From G963663735 sp963663735 (GTDB lineage Bacteria > Acidobacteriota > UBA6911 > RPQK01 > JAPXNP01): a stretch of DNA of 64,000 nt. The notes under the pieces are model-generated. The model was not told where the DNA came from and searched no databases. It saw only the letters and a list, made by a program, of their open reading frames with translations. The stretch spans positions 1,488,001 through 1,552,000 of the forward strand of contig CAXXHN010000001.1 in assembly GCA_963663735.2 (NCBI GenBank), written 5' to 3'. Below are positions 26,104 through 35,128 of this stretch, piece by piece. Within the stretch, counting starts at the first letter, position 1, and each line of letters opens with the position of its first letter. A program made the position numbers and the translations under genes.

Positions 26104-26888
26104 ACCGGAAATGTGACTATTTCAGAGACTTGATCAGGGAAGACCTGGCTGGAGAACTTCCGCAGGAAAAACGCTCCGAATTAACCGGGCACCTGGGCAC
26201 ATGCCAGGCCTGCGAGCGGGAACATGCGGAGCTAACCCATATAACGGGATTGCTTGGGACACTTGAAGATTCGCCTGTTCCAAGACATTTTTTTGTAAAT
26301 GAATCATCCCGGATAACGTTGGTGCAGCTGGTAAGGAGAATATCCCCGGGAGCCCTCTGGGGAGCAGCTGCAGTTGCCGCTGTCCTGGTTTTAATGTTTG
26401 GGGCGGTTCTGCTGAATACCCAGATCCAGTTTGGTAATAACGCTGTCGTGGTCTCGTTCGGCTCTGCCGAAAATATGAATTATGAACAGGAAATTCGTGA
26501 TCAGGTCGTTTCAGCCGTAAGGGCGGCCAGGGAAGAAGACAGCCTCAACCTGTACCGGGCTCTGGAGAGGCAGAACCAGATAGTAGGAGCTTCATTTCAG
26601 CAGCTGGATCAGAAAGTGGAGACCCGTTTCAGTGAACTGGAGGAGAGTCTATTTGAAAGCATGGAAGTTAATAACAGAAATTTAAAAAGCCAGATTGACG
26701 TGAACCTCCTGAAATATGGAGAGATGATAAGAACACAACACCAGGGAGATTTTAAGAGGATGAACAACCGGCTGGACCAGATTGCCCTGGAGGGACGCAG
26801 GAGAGAAACCCAGAACGGAGCAATCATGGCCACGCTGGCTCAATACGGACTGCCGGGTAATCGGCTCAAAGGAGCACTTTATGATTAA
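26100..26888 (+). CDS. Membrane anti-sigma factor (zinc-finger, with coiled-coil periplasmic part)
   Basis: 262 residues from the ATG at 26100, supported by GGAGGAAAT just before it and the ATGA overlap with the sigma gene. The ZAS-type zinc motif H-x3-C-x2-C is at His31, Cys35, Cys38. A single membrane helix spans roughly residues 85-105 (ALWGAAAVAAVLVLMFGAVL). The remaining ~155 residues are polar, rich in Glu, Gln and Arg with heptad-like spacing, so probably a periplasmic coiled coil. It binds the ECF sigma at the membrane until a signal acts. Its last codons overlap the start of the next gene by 8 bases. Confidence 0.88.
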   Translation: MNRKCDYFRDLIREDLAGELPQEKRSELTGHLGTCQACEREHAELTHITGLLGTLEDSPVPRHFFVNESSRITLVQLVRRISPGALWGAAAVAAVLVLMFGAVLLNTQIQFGNNAVVVSFGSAENMNYEQEIRDQVVSAVRAAREEDSLNLYRALERQNQIVGASFQQLDQKVETRFSELEESLFESMEVNNRNLKSQIDVNLLKYGEMIRTQHQGDFKRMNNRLDQIALEGRRRETQNGAIMATLAQYGLPGNRLKGALYD

Positions 26889-27786
26889 GAGCATACGAAT
26901 TATCAAACAAAAAATACTTTTTTTAACCATTTTTTTCATTCTGGGAGGATTACTGATCGGTCAGCCTGATATTAATACTGCACAGGCGGAGAAGGAACTG
27001 GCTGTCATGAAGAGCGTGATGATGACATCACTCGCCCTTACCAAAAAGAGTCTGAGAGAAGAGGAAACCGGAAGCAACCGGCGCGATCGGTATTCAAGGT
27101 ATTTGACAAGCTTTGATGAGGATACTATTGAAGGATACTATCTTTACGGGCAAGGGGTGGTATTTACAATTCCCTATCCCTGCCTGTCTGGGTGGTTTGA
27201 CGGGGATTGGGAAGATTCAATTGATATCCGCCTTGGCGAAATCATGGAAGGGACTCAGGACGACAGCGAATTTGTGGAACAAGAAGTAACATTGCTGCTT
27301 AATGAGGTGGAACTGCAGAGAAAGGAACTTGGGCTTTCAGATCCCGTATTTTCCCCCCCTTCCCCCCCGGCAGCACCAGAGCCTCCCGCGGCTCCTCAGC
27401 CGGAACCGAAGCCAGAAACTGTTTCGGCCAGTCTGAAGGCTGTTGCTGAAGCAGAGAAAGACCTGGAAAAAAAGATTAAAAAAATTAAGATTAAGCTACG
27501 GGAGGTAAAGGAGCAAACCGAGGAGCAGAAAGCGAAAACTACCAGGGAAAGAGAGGCCATTAAACAGGAGCTGATTGGTGCAGTAGCCGAACACGGCAGT
27601 TCGCTGACCCAGGTCAGAGAGGATGAATTCATCAACCTGATTTTAGGGGACCAGTGTGAGACATTTATAAGGAGTGATACAGGGAACGACCAGACAATCC
27701 TCTCTGTCAGAAAATCAGACCTCTCCGCCTATCGTTCCGGGCAATTGACCCTGGAACAGATTAAATCCCGGTTTATTGAGTACTGA
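26881..27786 (+). CDS. Exported coiled-coil protein of the sigma operon, unknown function
   Basis: 301 residues from the ATG at 26881, with AGGAG ten bases upstream and an 8-base overlap with the anti-sigma gene. An uncleaved or Sec signal (ILFLTIFFILGGLLIG) opens the protein. A globular stretch with YYLYGQGVVFTIPYP follows, then a Pro/Ala/Glu-rich linker (about residues 158-180) and a Lys/Glu-rich coiled coil (about 190-240). The last ~60 residues (SLTQVREDEFINLIL, SVRKSDLSAYRSGQLT) may be another small domain. I do not recognise the family. Overlapping arrangement suggests it works with the anti-sigma, for instance as the signal sensor or as a target. Confidence 0.8.
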   Translation: MIKSIRIIKQKILFLTIFFILGGLLIGQPDINTAQAEKELAVMKSVMMTSLALTKKSLREEETGSNRRDRYSRYLTSFDEDTIEGYYLYGQGVVFTIPYPCLSGWFDGDWEDSIDIRLGEIMEGTQDDSEFVEQEVTLLLNEVELQRKELGLSDPVFSPPSPPAAPEPPAAPQPEPKPETVSASLKAVAEAEKDLEKKIKKIKIKLREVKEQTEEQKAKTTREREAIKQELIGAVAEHGSSLTQVREDEFINLILGDQCETFIRSDTGNDQTILSVRKSDLSAYRSGQLTLEQIKSRFIEY

Positions 27787-28405
27787 ATCTGAATTTACTT
27801 ATCCTGAATCATTTAAGGAGCGTCAGCCCTGGGACCTGCTTCCCGGCTGGCGCTTCTTAGGTGATGCCAGCCTCAGAGTCATATCTAAGGTCACCTCTTG
27901 TTTGCCCGGCAGGTATTCAGTCATTGTTGTGCTAGCGGCTGTTAACGCGACTGCTGCATACCACTTACTCTATCAAATATCTGCAGGCTGATGAATGCCT
28001 GTGTCCTGTAATTCCAGGATATCCGGCCTTACCTTATCCCTTAGTATCCAGTGAAGATTTCTAGGATTCCATCCGGAGAGTCCATTATTGGCGTCCTCAT
28101 GATTTTTCAGCATTGTGTCAATCATAAAGAGTTTTTGCATTGTTCTTTATCCTTAAAAGCGAAGCGCCAGTTTGATCCTGCCCTGAAACCAGGCCAGAAT
28201 CAGGATGAAAATTTTAAAATCAGCAGATTTGAAGGAGCTGGCTAAATTAGCAGGTATAATTAGTTTGAAAAATAGTGTAAGAGAGGCACTATGGTGGAGG
28301 GATAATTCTCCTGTTTTATTAATTCCGTTTTTATGGCTTGCGAAAATTTATTGTTTTGATAGCATTGTAAGCAGCAGGAACGTTTATCAGTATGGGTATT
28401 AATAT
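27787..28405. other. Intergenic region, terminator then AT-rich tract, no gene recognised
   Basis: About 620 bases. The left end holds the hairpin at 27815-27858. The right 200 bases are AT-rich and should contain the promoter for the acetyl-CoA operon. A 65-codon frame ending just before 28406 lacks recognisable sequence and a spaced ribosome site, so I do not call it a gene. Confidence 0.5.
27815..27858 (+). terminator. Hairpin after the sigma operon
   Basis: AAGGAGCGTCAGCC (27815-27828) pairs with GGCTGGCGCTTCTT (27845-27858) over 14 positions with two G-U pairs; the 16-base loop can add GGGA/TCCC. It lies 29 bp after the last gene of the operon. Confidence 0.65.
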
Positions 28406-29491
28406 ATGAAACCTATATATGTGAGTGCGACGGTTCAGGACAGCGGCAAGACCAGCTTGAGCCTTGGTTTGATGCAGGTGTTACACGCCCGTGGATTGAA
28501 TCCCGGCTACTCCAAGCCGGTTGGCCAGCATTATGTAAATTATCATGAACATTACATTGATGAAGATGCTGTTCTTGTGCACAAGATATTCAACATGGAC
28601 GATGACCCTTACTGCCTTAGCCCTATCGCGGTAAAGAGGGGTTTTACCAGGGAGTTTATTTTCAATCCCAACGTGGCTCCCCTGGAAAAAGAGATAACCG
28701 ACTGCGCGAGGAAACTCAGCGAAAACCATCCCATGCTGATTATCGAGGGTACCGGGCACGCCGGAGTAGGCAGCTGTTTTTCCCTTTCCAACGCCCGCGT
28801 GGCTGAATTGATTGGCACAAAAGTCATTATTGTAACTTCCGGCGGCATTGGTAAACCTATTGATGAAGTCGCCCTGAACATGGCTCTGTTCAAGCACCAT
28901 GACGTTGAGATTCTGGGAGTTGTCCTTAACAAGGTGCTGGAGAGTAAGTACGAAAAGATCACAGAGACTGTGACCAGGGGTCTTGAAAACATCGGGACCA
29001 GGCTGCTTGGTTCAATTCCATATGTATCAGAATTAACCTATTTCAAGGTAGCCCAGCTGGTGGAGAAGTTTGATTACGAGGTTGTGAGTGGAAGTGACGC
29101 CCTTTCCAACCGGATTGAGCACACTATTGTGTCGGCCATGCAGCCTGAGAAATCCAGGGAATACATCAGGGAAAACACCCTGGTAATTATCCCGGGTGAC
29201 CGTCCGGATAATATCAGGGCTTCTGTTGAAGGCCTGAATTCCTATTCCCGGGCAAACGGGGCTATTATCCTGAGCGGGAACCTCGATCTGGATCAGGATC
29301 TGAGAAGGTTTCTGGAGGACAGTGGAATACCGGTATTATCGAGTAGTGAAGATACATTCACTATCAGTTCAAACATGGTGGACCTTGAATTCAAGATCAG
29401 GTCTTTTGATGTTGATAAGATTCAGATTCTGCGGGATCTTTCAGAAAAATATGTGGATATTGATTTCATACTTAATGCACTGACGGAATAG
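28406..29491 (+). CDS. BioD-like P-loop plus DRTGG domain protein (phosphotransacetylase N-terminal type)
   Basis: 361 residues. The N-terminal ~210 residues are an AAA_26/dethiobiotin-synthetase-like domain with YVSATVQDSGKTSLSLGL (Walker A) and MLIIEGTGHAGVGS. The C-terminal ~140 residues (LVIIPGDRPDNIRASVE onwards) look like a DRTGG domain. The same pair forms the regulatory N-terminal half of long phosphotransacetylases, but no Pta catalytic domain is attached. It begins the operon with ADP-forming acetate-CoA ligase 23 bp downstream. It may sense or regulate acetyl-CoA/acyl-phosphate; that is inference. Confidence 0.78.
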   Translation: MKPIYVSATVQDSGKTSLSLGLMQVLHARGLNPGYSKPVGQHYVNYHEHYIDEDAVLVHKIFNMDDDPYCLSPIAVKRGFTREFIFNPNVAPLEKEITDCARKLSENHPMLIIEGTGHAGVGSCFSLSNARVAELIGTKVIIVTSGGIGKPIDEVALNMALFKHHDVEILGVVLNKVLESKYEKITETVTRGLENIGTRLLGSIPYVSELTYFKVAQLVEKFDYEVVSGSDALSNRIEHTIVSAMQPEKSREYIRENTLVIIPGDRPDNIRASVEGLNSYSRANGAIILSGNLDLDQDLRRFLEDSGIPVLSSSEDTFTISSNMVDLEFKIRSFDVDKIQILRDLSEKYVDIDFILNALTE

Positions 29492-29514
29492 AATTGCTTA
29501 GATAAGAGGTTTAG

Positions 29515-31614
29515 ATGAGTCTGGATCATTTTTTCAATCCTCATTCAGTTGCAGTAGTCGGCGCCTCCCGTATAAAAGGCAAGGTAGGTTACGAAATATT
29601 CTCTGCCCTGTTGAGTGGCGGTTTTCCCGGCACACTTTTTCCTGTTAATCCTTCCACAGATGAAGTCCAGGGGATTACCAGTTTTCCTGACTTGAAATCA
29701 GTTCCAGAACCGCCAGATCTTGTCATTGTGGCTGTCTCCTCAAAATTTGTTCCCCAGGTCATGAGGGAATGCGCCGACCTGAAGGTCAAGGCTGTGGTCA
29801 TTGTCAGCAGTGGTTTCAAGGAGTCGGGGGAGAAGGGGGCCAGGCTTGAGCAGGATCTACTGAGGATTGCCAGGGCAGCGGGAATCAGGATCATTGGACC
29901 AAACTGCATCGGTGTGCTTTCGCCTGTTTCAAAACTTAATGCCAGTTTTGCCGGAAAAATGCCGAAACCAGGCCAGATCAGTTATTTTTCCCAGTCCGGG
30001 TCACTGCTGGCTGCGATCATAGACATGGCCAATTCTGCGGATATCGGTTTCTGTAAGCTGGCCAGTATTGGCAATAAAGCCGATGTTGATGAAATCGATG
30101 TGATAACCGCTTTTGGCGAGGATGACAACACCAGGGTCATTGCCGGATACCTCGAAACCATTATTGACGGAGATGCCTTCATAACCCTTACTGAAAATAT
30201 AAGCAAAAAGAAACCTATCCTTCTCATGAAATCAGGAGTTACAGCTTCTGGAGCCAAGGCCGCGTCTTCCCATACTGGCCGCATGCTGGGCAGTGAAGCT
30301 ACCTATGAATGTGTTTTTGAGAGGGCGGGAGTCATAAGATGTGAATCCATTAAGGAGCAGTTTGATTTTGCCAGGGCTTTCGCCACGCAACCCTATCCGG
30401 CCGGGCCCAATGTGGCAGTCATTGCCAATGCCGGAGGGGCCGGAATCATGGCTGCGGATGCCATAGACAGGGAAGGCCTCACCCTGACCCAGTTCACGCC
30501 CGAAACCCTGGATGCGCTTTCTGAGAATATTTCCAAATCAGCCAGCCTGAACAACCCGGTGGACCTTTTGGGAGATGCCCTGGCTGAACGTTATGAATCA
30601 GCGCTAAAAACAATTCTCGAAGACCCTAATGTTCATACGGTACTGGTACTTCTAAGCCCCCATGCAATGACTGAATGCGTAGGAACAGCCAGGGCAATCG
30701 TAAAGGTTGCCAGGGAAAACCCGGGAAAACCGGTCCTGGCCTGTTTTCTTGGCGCCAGCCGCGTCAAGGAAGCCCTGAAGGTATTGTGGCAGGGGCATAT
30801 TCCCTACTATGATTCGCCTGAGAGCGCTATCGCCACGATCAAGGCCACAGTTAATTATTCAGCCTGGAGAGCCAGGCCTAAGCGGATTGTCAAGCGTTTC
30901 CCGGTTAACAGGAGGAAGGTTGAAAGAATTATCCGGAGGCATATCAGGCAGGGAATCCGCGAGATTGACGAGACCGAGTCGAAAGAAATACTGAAGGCCT
31001 ACGGATTTGTAACTCCGATGGGATATATAGCAACTACCGCGGAACAGGCTGCGAATATTGCCCAGCAGATTGGCTACCCGGTTGTTTTGAAAATATGGTC
31101 CCCCGATATTATTCATAAATCTGAAGTTGGAGGGGTTCTGCTGGACCTGAATAATGAGAAAACCGTCCGGGACGCCTTTGACCTGATGATGTATAGAATC
31201 CCTAAAAAACGTCCGGACGCCAATATCTTGGGAGTGTTTGTCCAGAAATACTGTACGGCAGGTAAAGAAGTGATTCTCGGCATGAATCGGGACCCAAGAT
31301 TCGGTCCCCTGATGATGTTCGGAATGGGTGGGATCATGGTGGAGCAGCTCAAGGATGTAAGTTTTTACCCTGCTCCCCTGGCCATGGAAGATGCCAAGCT
31401 CATGCTGAAGAACACAATGACTTATAAGACCATGAGTGATACCTCTGGTGAAGAAATAGATTTTGATGTTATAGCTGACGGGCTGCAGCGACTTTCCCAG
31501 TTGGTAACCGAATTCCCTCAGATACTGGAAATGGATATCAACCCTTATCTGGTTGGAACCAAAGGAGCTACGCCGATAGCTGTGGATGCGCGCATAAGTG
31601 TGGGAGACATTTAA
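29515..31614 (+). CDS. Acetate--CoA ligase (ADP-forming), fused alpha and beta subunits
   Basis: 699 residues. Order of domains: CoA-binding Rossmann (residues ~1-130, start HSVAVVGASRIKGKVG), succinyl-CoA-ligase-like domains with the phosphohistidine loop SSHTGRMLGSE (~residue 250), and an ATP-grasp domain from ~480 to the end (PVVLKIWSPDIIHKSEVGGV, FGMGGIMVEQ). It interconverts acetyl-CoA, ADP and Pi with acetate, CoA and ATP, giving substrate-level ATP from acetyl-CoA. Family members without activity exist as N-terminal halves of Pat acetyltransferases, but here no GNAT domain is attached; the GNAT is on the next gene instead. 13 bp separate it from that gene. Confidence 0.9.
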   Translation: MSLDHFFNPHSVAVVGASRIKGKVGYEIFSALLSGGFPGTLFPVNPSTDEVQGITSFPDLKSVPEPPDLVIVAVSSKFVPQVMRECADLKVKAVVIVSSGFKESGEKGARLEQDLLRIARAAGIRIIGPNCIGVLSPVSKLNASFAGKMPKPGQISYFSQSGSLLAAIIDMANSADIGFCKLASIGNKADVDEIDVITAFGEDDNTRVIAGYLETIIDGDAFITLTENISKKKPILLMKSGVTASGAKAASSHTGRMLGSEATYECVFERAGVIRCESIKEQFDFARAFATQPYPAGPNVAVIANAGGAGIMAADAIDREGLTLTQFTPETLDALSENISKSASLNNPVDLLGDALAERYESALKTILEDPNVHTVLVLLSPHAMTECVGTARAIVKVARENPGKPVLACFLGASRVKEALKVLWQGHIPYYDSPESAIATIKATVNYSAWRARPKRIVKRFPVNRRKVERIIRRHIRQGIREIDETESKEILKAYGFVTPMGYIATTAEQAANIAQQIGYPVVLKIWSPDIIHKSEVGGVLLDLNNEKTVRDAFDLMMYRIPKKRPDANILGVFVQKYCTAGKEVILGMNRDPRFGPLMMFGMGGIMVEQLKDVSFYPAPLAMEDAKLMLKNTMTYKTMSDTSGEEIDFDVIADGLQRLSQLVTEFPQILEMDINPYLVGTKGATPIAVDARISVGDI

Positions 31615-31627
31615 GCTGAGATAATAT

Positions 31628-33502
31628 ATGACAGAATTTAATTGGAAAGAAAAATTTTCAGACTGGGTTACAGATGCGAAGTCCGCGATTGATATGATTC
31701 GTCCCGGATTCACGGTTTTCATTGGTACCGGATGCGGACAGCCCCAGCACCTGGTCCGCAGTATGGTGGAAAATTCAGCGGAAATTTACGATGTGAAGAT
31801 TGTCCACCTGCTGACCATGGGCACGGCTCCTTATGTTGAAGAGACCTTCCGCGAGAGGTTCAAGATGAATAGTTTTTTCATCGCTGATAACGTCAGGGGG
31901 GCTTTATCCGCAGGTATTGGCGATTACACCCCGATTTTTCTGTCCGAGATCCCCTATGAATTTGAAAGCGGCAGGATTCCAATTGACGCGGCCCTTATAT
32001 CAGTCTCTCCTCCTGATGAACGGGGGATCTGCAGCCTCGGGGTTTCAGTTGATGTGGTGAAGGCCGCTGTCAGTAATGCCAAGTTTGTCATAGCGCAGGT
32101 CAACAGCAATATGCCCAGGACATCCGGAAACAGCTTCCTTCATGTCAACAGCATTGATGCCCTGGTCCCTTTTGACGAAGATGTTATCGTGATCAACCTG
32201 CCGGAGGCAGACGAAACCCTGCGCCGGATCGGCAGGAACATAGCAACTCTGGTCGAGAACGGAAGCACAATTGAGTGCGGAATCGGAAGGATTCCCCAGG
32301 CCCTGGCTGAGTTTCTGGAGCACAAAAAGGACTTGGGCATCCATACCGAAATGTTCAGCGACTGGATTATCGATCTCGTGGAATCTGGTGCGGTGAACTG
32401 TTCCAAGAAGACCATAAATAATGGCAAAATTGTTGCCAGCTTCTGCATGGGAACCAAACGGCTCTACGATTACATTGACCAGAATCCGTTTTTTGAGTTT
32501 TATCCAACCGAGTACGTGAATGATCCCTATCTCATCAGCCAGCATGAAAAGATGGTGGGAATTAATGTCGGGCTGGAGATTGATCTTACTGGGCAGGTTT
32601 GCTCTGATTCATTAGGATACCAGTTTTACAGCGGGATTGGGGGACAGGTTGATTTTATCCGTGGAGCTGCCAGAAGCAGGGGCGGAAAAGCGATTATAGC
32701 CCTGCCTTCAACCGCTAAAGACGGGACTGTATCCAGGATTGTATCTCACCTGACTGAGGGATCCGGAGTCGTAACGACCCGGGGCGATATTCATTACGTG
32801 GTCACTGAATATGGGATAGCCTACCTGCATGGAAAGAGTATCCGGGAGCGGGTGCTGGCCCTCATAAATATAGCCCACCCCAAGTTTAGAAAAGAACTGA
32901 TTAAGGCAGCCAAATCCCAGAACTACATACATGAAGACCAGATTGAACTGGACAATGAAAAGATTGTTTATCCTGAAGAACTTGAACACTACGATACTCT
33001 GCGCGACGGTACCGAGATCTTTTTCAGGCCGGTAAAGCCGACAGACGAAACAGCTCTTTCCCAGATGCTTTATTCACTTAGCGCCCAATCGGTCAAGACC
33101 AGGTACATGACCCACACCATGCGGTTTCCTCACAAGGATGTACAGCTGCTGACGAATATAGACTATATCAATGACCTGGCTATCGTCGGCACAGTACCCG
33201 GCGTTTCCGGAGACCAGATTGTGGCAATTGCCCAGTATTTCCTGGATTCGACATCAAAAACCGCTGAGATTGCGTTCCTTGTTCACGATGAATGGCAGGA
33301 TAAGGGTATGGGAGCTTATTTGCTTAACTACATTACCAAAATAGCAATTGACAAAGGGATAAAGAGATTTTACGCGAAGGTTCTGCCCGTGAACCGGAGC
33401 ATGATCGCCCTGTTTAATAATTCTCAATTTGATATTGAAACCAAATTTGATGGTGAGGTTTATACAATCTCCTATGACCTGGTGAAACAGGAGGATAATT
33501 GA
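31628..33502 (+). CDS. Acetyl-CoA hydrolase/CoA-transferase fused to a GNAT acetyltransferase
   Basis: 624 residues. Residues ~1-440 are a class-I CoA-transferase of the acetyl-CoA hydrolase / 4-hydroxybutyrate CoA-transferase family (GIGRIPQALAEFL, SDSLGYQFYSGIGGQVDFIRGAA, GVVTTRGDIHYVVTEYGIA). From ~465 a complete GNAT domain follows (EIFFRPVKPTDETAL, then AEIAFLVHDEWQDKGMGAYLL with the acetyl-CoA pyrophosphate loop QDKGMG). One chain thus handles acyl-CoA transfer and N-acetylation, analogous to the Acd-GNAT fusion in Salmonella Pat but with another partner. The stop overlaps the start of the deacetylase gene (TGATG). Confidence 0.9.
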   Translation: MTEFNWKEKFSDWVTDAKSAIDMIRPGFTVFIGTGCGQPQHLVRSMVENSAEIYDVKIVHLLTMGTAPYVEETFRERFKMNSFFIADNVRGALSAGIGDYTPIFLSEIPYEFESGRIPIDAALISVSPPDERGICSLGVSVDVVKAAVSNAKFVIAQVNSNMPRTSGNSFLHVNSIDALVPFDEDVIVINLPEADETLRRIGRNIATLVENGSTIECGIGRIPQALAEFLEHKKDLGIHTEMFSDWIIDLVESGAVNCSKKTINNGKIVASFCMGTKRLYDYIDQNPFFEFYPTEYVNDPYLISQHEKMVGINVGLEIDLTGQVCSDSLGYQFYSGIGGQVDFIRGAARSRGGKAIIALPSTAKDGTVSRIVSHLTEGSGVVTTRGDIHYVVTEYGIAYLHGKSIRERVLALINIAHPKFRKELIKAAKSQNYIHEDQIELDNEKIVYPEELEHYDTLRDGTEIFFRPVKPTDETALSQMLYSLSAQSVKTRYMTHTMRFPHKDVQLLTNIDYINDLAIVGTVPGVSGDQIVAIAQYFLDSTSKTAEIAFLVHDEWQDKGMGAYLLNYITKIAIDKGIKRFYAKVLPVNRSMIALFNNSQFDIETKFDGEVYTISYDLVKQEDN

Positions 33503-34650
33503 TGGGGGCTCAGGAAAGAAAAGCCGCATTTATTTATTCTCCGAAATTACATGAATACCATTATCCTCAGGAATGCCCTTTTAATACAGGGAGGGCTGAA
33601 AAAGTGAGGAACACGTTGCGGTCTATGGGGATCCTGACCAACGGTGAAATGGCCAGGGAGTTTGAACCGGAAACTGCTGACCGGAGTGATCTTGAGAAAA
33701 TCCACCGGCCCCGGTATCTGGATGCACTGATGGATGCGGCTGAGGGCAAATATGGGTACGAGTCTCTTCACATGGGAATAGGCAGCCCGGATTGTCCTGT
33801 TTTTAAAGATATTTACCGTTATCCTGCCATGGCCTGTGGAGCTTCGCTGAAAGGCGTGGAGTTGATTCTTGCTGGGGAGGTGGATCTCGCTTTTAATCCC
33901 TCCGGAGGCTTTCATCATGCCGGCCCTGAACTGGCGGCAGGCTTCTGCTACATGAATGATGTGGCCCTGGCTTGTTATGTACTGGCCGAACATGGAAAGA
34001 GGGTCCTTTACCTGGATGTGGATGTACACCATGGTGACGGCGTGCAGGATGTTTTTTATGAACGCGATGACGTGCTGACCATTTCCCTGCATGAAAACGG
34101 CAGAACGCTTTTCCCCGGAACCGGATTCATAGATGAAATAGGCAGGGGGCCGGGAGAAGGTTACAGTGTCAACCTTCCTTTTATCCCCGGAACCTACGAT
34201 GACGTTTACCTCTATGCCTTTAAAGAAACCGTGCTTCCCCTTATCCTGGCATACAGTCCTGATGTAATAGTCTTTGAACTGGGAGCTGACACCCTGGCCG
34301 GGGACCCGCTGGCCCATCTCAAGCTAACTAACAATGCCTACGTGGAGATTATCGAGGACTTGCTCCGGGTCAATAAACCAATACTGATGACCGGGGGGGG
34401 AGGGTATAACGTAGAGAATACAGTCAGAGCATGGGCCCTGGCCTGGAGCGTCATGAGCGGGACAGACAGTTTTCTGCAGGATCTGAATATCGGGCTGGGC
34501 GGGGTGTTCATGGAGAGTACCGACTGGCACGGAGGTCTCAGGGACAGGACAGTCCCGGTTAGCGACCAGGAAAAATCAGTCATAATACCTGCCGTCCAGA
34601 GCGTTATTGATGAGGTGAAGGCAAGGATTTTTCCTTATCATGAGGTTTGA
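33502..34650 (+). CDS. acuC: AcuC-like histone-deacetylase-family protein
   Basis: 382 residues from the ATG at 33502, with AGGAGG at 33489-33494 and a one-base overlap with the upstream stop. Class-I HDAC-fold motifs are intact: GGFHHAGP (catalytic His pair), LDVDVHHGDGVQ (zinc Asp/His), LGADTLAGDPL (zinc Asp) and GGGGYNVENTVR. In Bacillus, AcuC removes acetyl groups from acetyl-CoA synthetase put on by the GNAT AcuA. Here the preceding gene carries a GNAT domain and acsA lies 2 kb away on the other strand, so the same control is likely. The actual substrates are inferred. Confidence 0.88.
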   Translation: MGAQERKAAFIYSPKLHEYHYPQECPFNTGRAEKVRNTLRSMGILTNGEMAREFEPETADRSDLEKIHRPRYLDALMDAAEGKYGYESLHMGIGSPDCPVFKDIYRYPAMACGASLKGVELILAGEVDLAFNPSGGFHHAGPELAAGFCYMNDVALACYVLAEHGKRVLYLDVDVHHGDGVQDVFYERDDVLTISLHENGRTLFPGTGFIDEIGRGPGEGYSVNLPFIPGTYDDVYLYAFKETVLPLILAYSPDVIVFELGADTLAGDPLAHLKLTNNAYVEIIEDLLRVNKPILMTGGGGYNVENTVRAWALAWSVMSGTDSFLQDLNIGLGGVFMESTDWHGGLRDRTVPVSDQEKSVIIPAVQSVIDEVKARIFPYHEV

Positions 34651-35059
34651 ATCTGAACTCGCGCTCACTCGCTCTCGCGCGGGTTCAAAGCTTAGAGGTC
34701 AAAGTGCCGGGATTATGATACTGGATTCCCAGGATTAAAGTTTCCGCTGGAACAGTCAGTTTTAACCCTGCATTTCAAGGATAATACCGAAGGGATAAAG
34801 CAGCGCAGTTCGCCATTCACCGTTCGAGCTTCGCGATTACAAGGTTCTCATTTCGGCATTCGAATAATACTCCCCGCCTGCTTCTTTTCTTGTAAAAAGG
34901 AACTCGGGGGATTTTAATACCGAATGTTGAAGCTCACCGATGTCTTGATTGCGTCGCTGAAATTACGAATTTCGAATTACGAACGAATATTGAATGCCGT
35001 GCCTCGATTTTCCGCCCCTGGGTGGATACCGGTAAACGGCTTTAAAAGAGTTGTAAAAG
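34651..35059. other. Intergenic region rich in short TTCGAA/ATTACGAA-type words
   Basis: Between the convergent deacetylase and transporter genes. After the terminator at 34655-34686 it holds repeated words such as CGTTCGAGCTTCGCGATTACAAGG (in part) near 34820 and AATTACGAATTTCGAATTACG near 34972. No coding sequence is recognised. Confidence 0.5.
34655..34686 (+). terminator. Terminator of the acetyl-CoA/acetylation operon
   Basis: GAACTCGCGC (34655-34664) pairs with GCGCGGGTTC (34677-34686), 10 bp with one G-U, loop 12 bases, starting 5 bp after the deacetylase stop. Confidence 0.55.
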
Positions 35060-35098
35060 AGAAAACCCCGGAGAATAAACTGTTCTCCGGGGTTTTCT
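35060..35098. terminator. Strong intrinsic terminator downstream of the OFA transporter
   Basis: Arms 35060-35075 and 35083-35098 form a perfect 16-bp stem (AGAAAACCCCGGAGAA and its complement) with a 7-base loop. The A/T-rich stem base gives a U-tract on either strand, so it can act bidirectionally. It lies 30 bp after the transporter stop. Confidence 0.85.
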
Positions 35099-35128
35099 GG
35101 TTTCGGCTCTGGCTGCGAAGCCGGATTA

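Noticed and set aside
28205..28402. 65-codon plus-strand frame just before the BioD/DRTGG gene
   Set aside because: AT-rich promoter-type region, no properly spaced ribosome site and no recognisable protein.
30859..31722. 287-codon minus-strand frame inside the ADP-forming ligase and CoA-transferase genes
   Set aside because: It mirrors strongly coding plus-strand sequence with recognised domains; its own product has no recognisable features.
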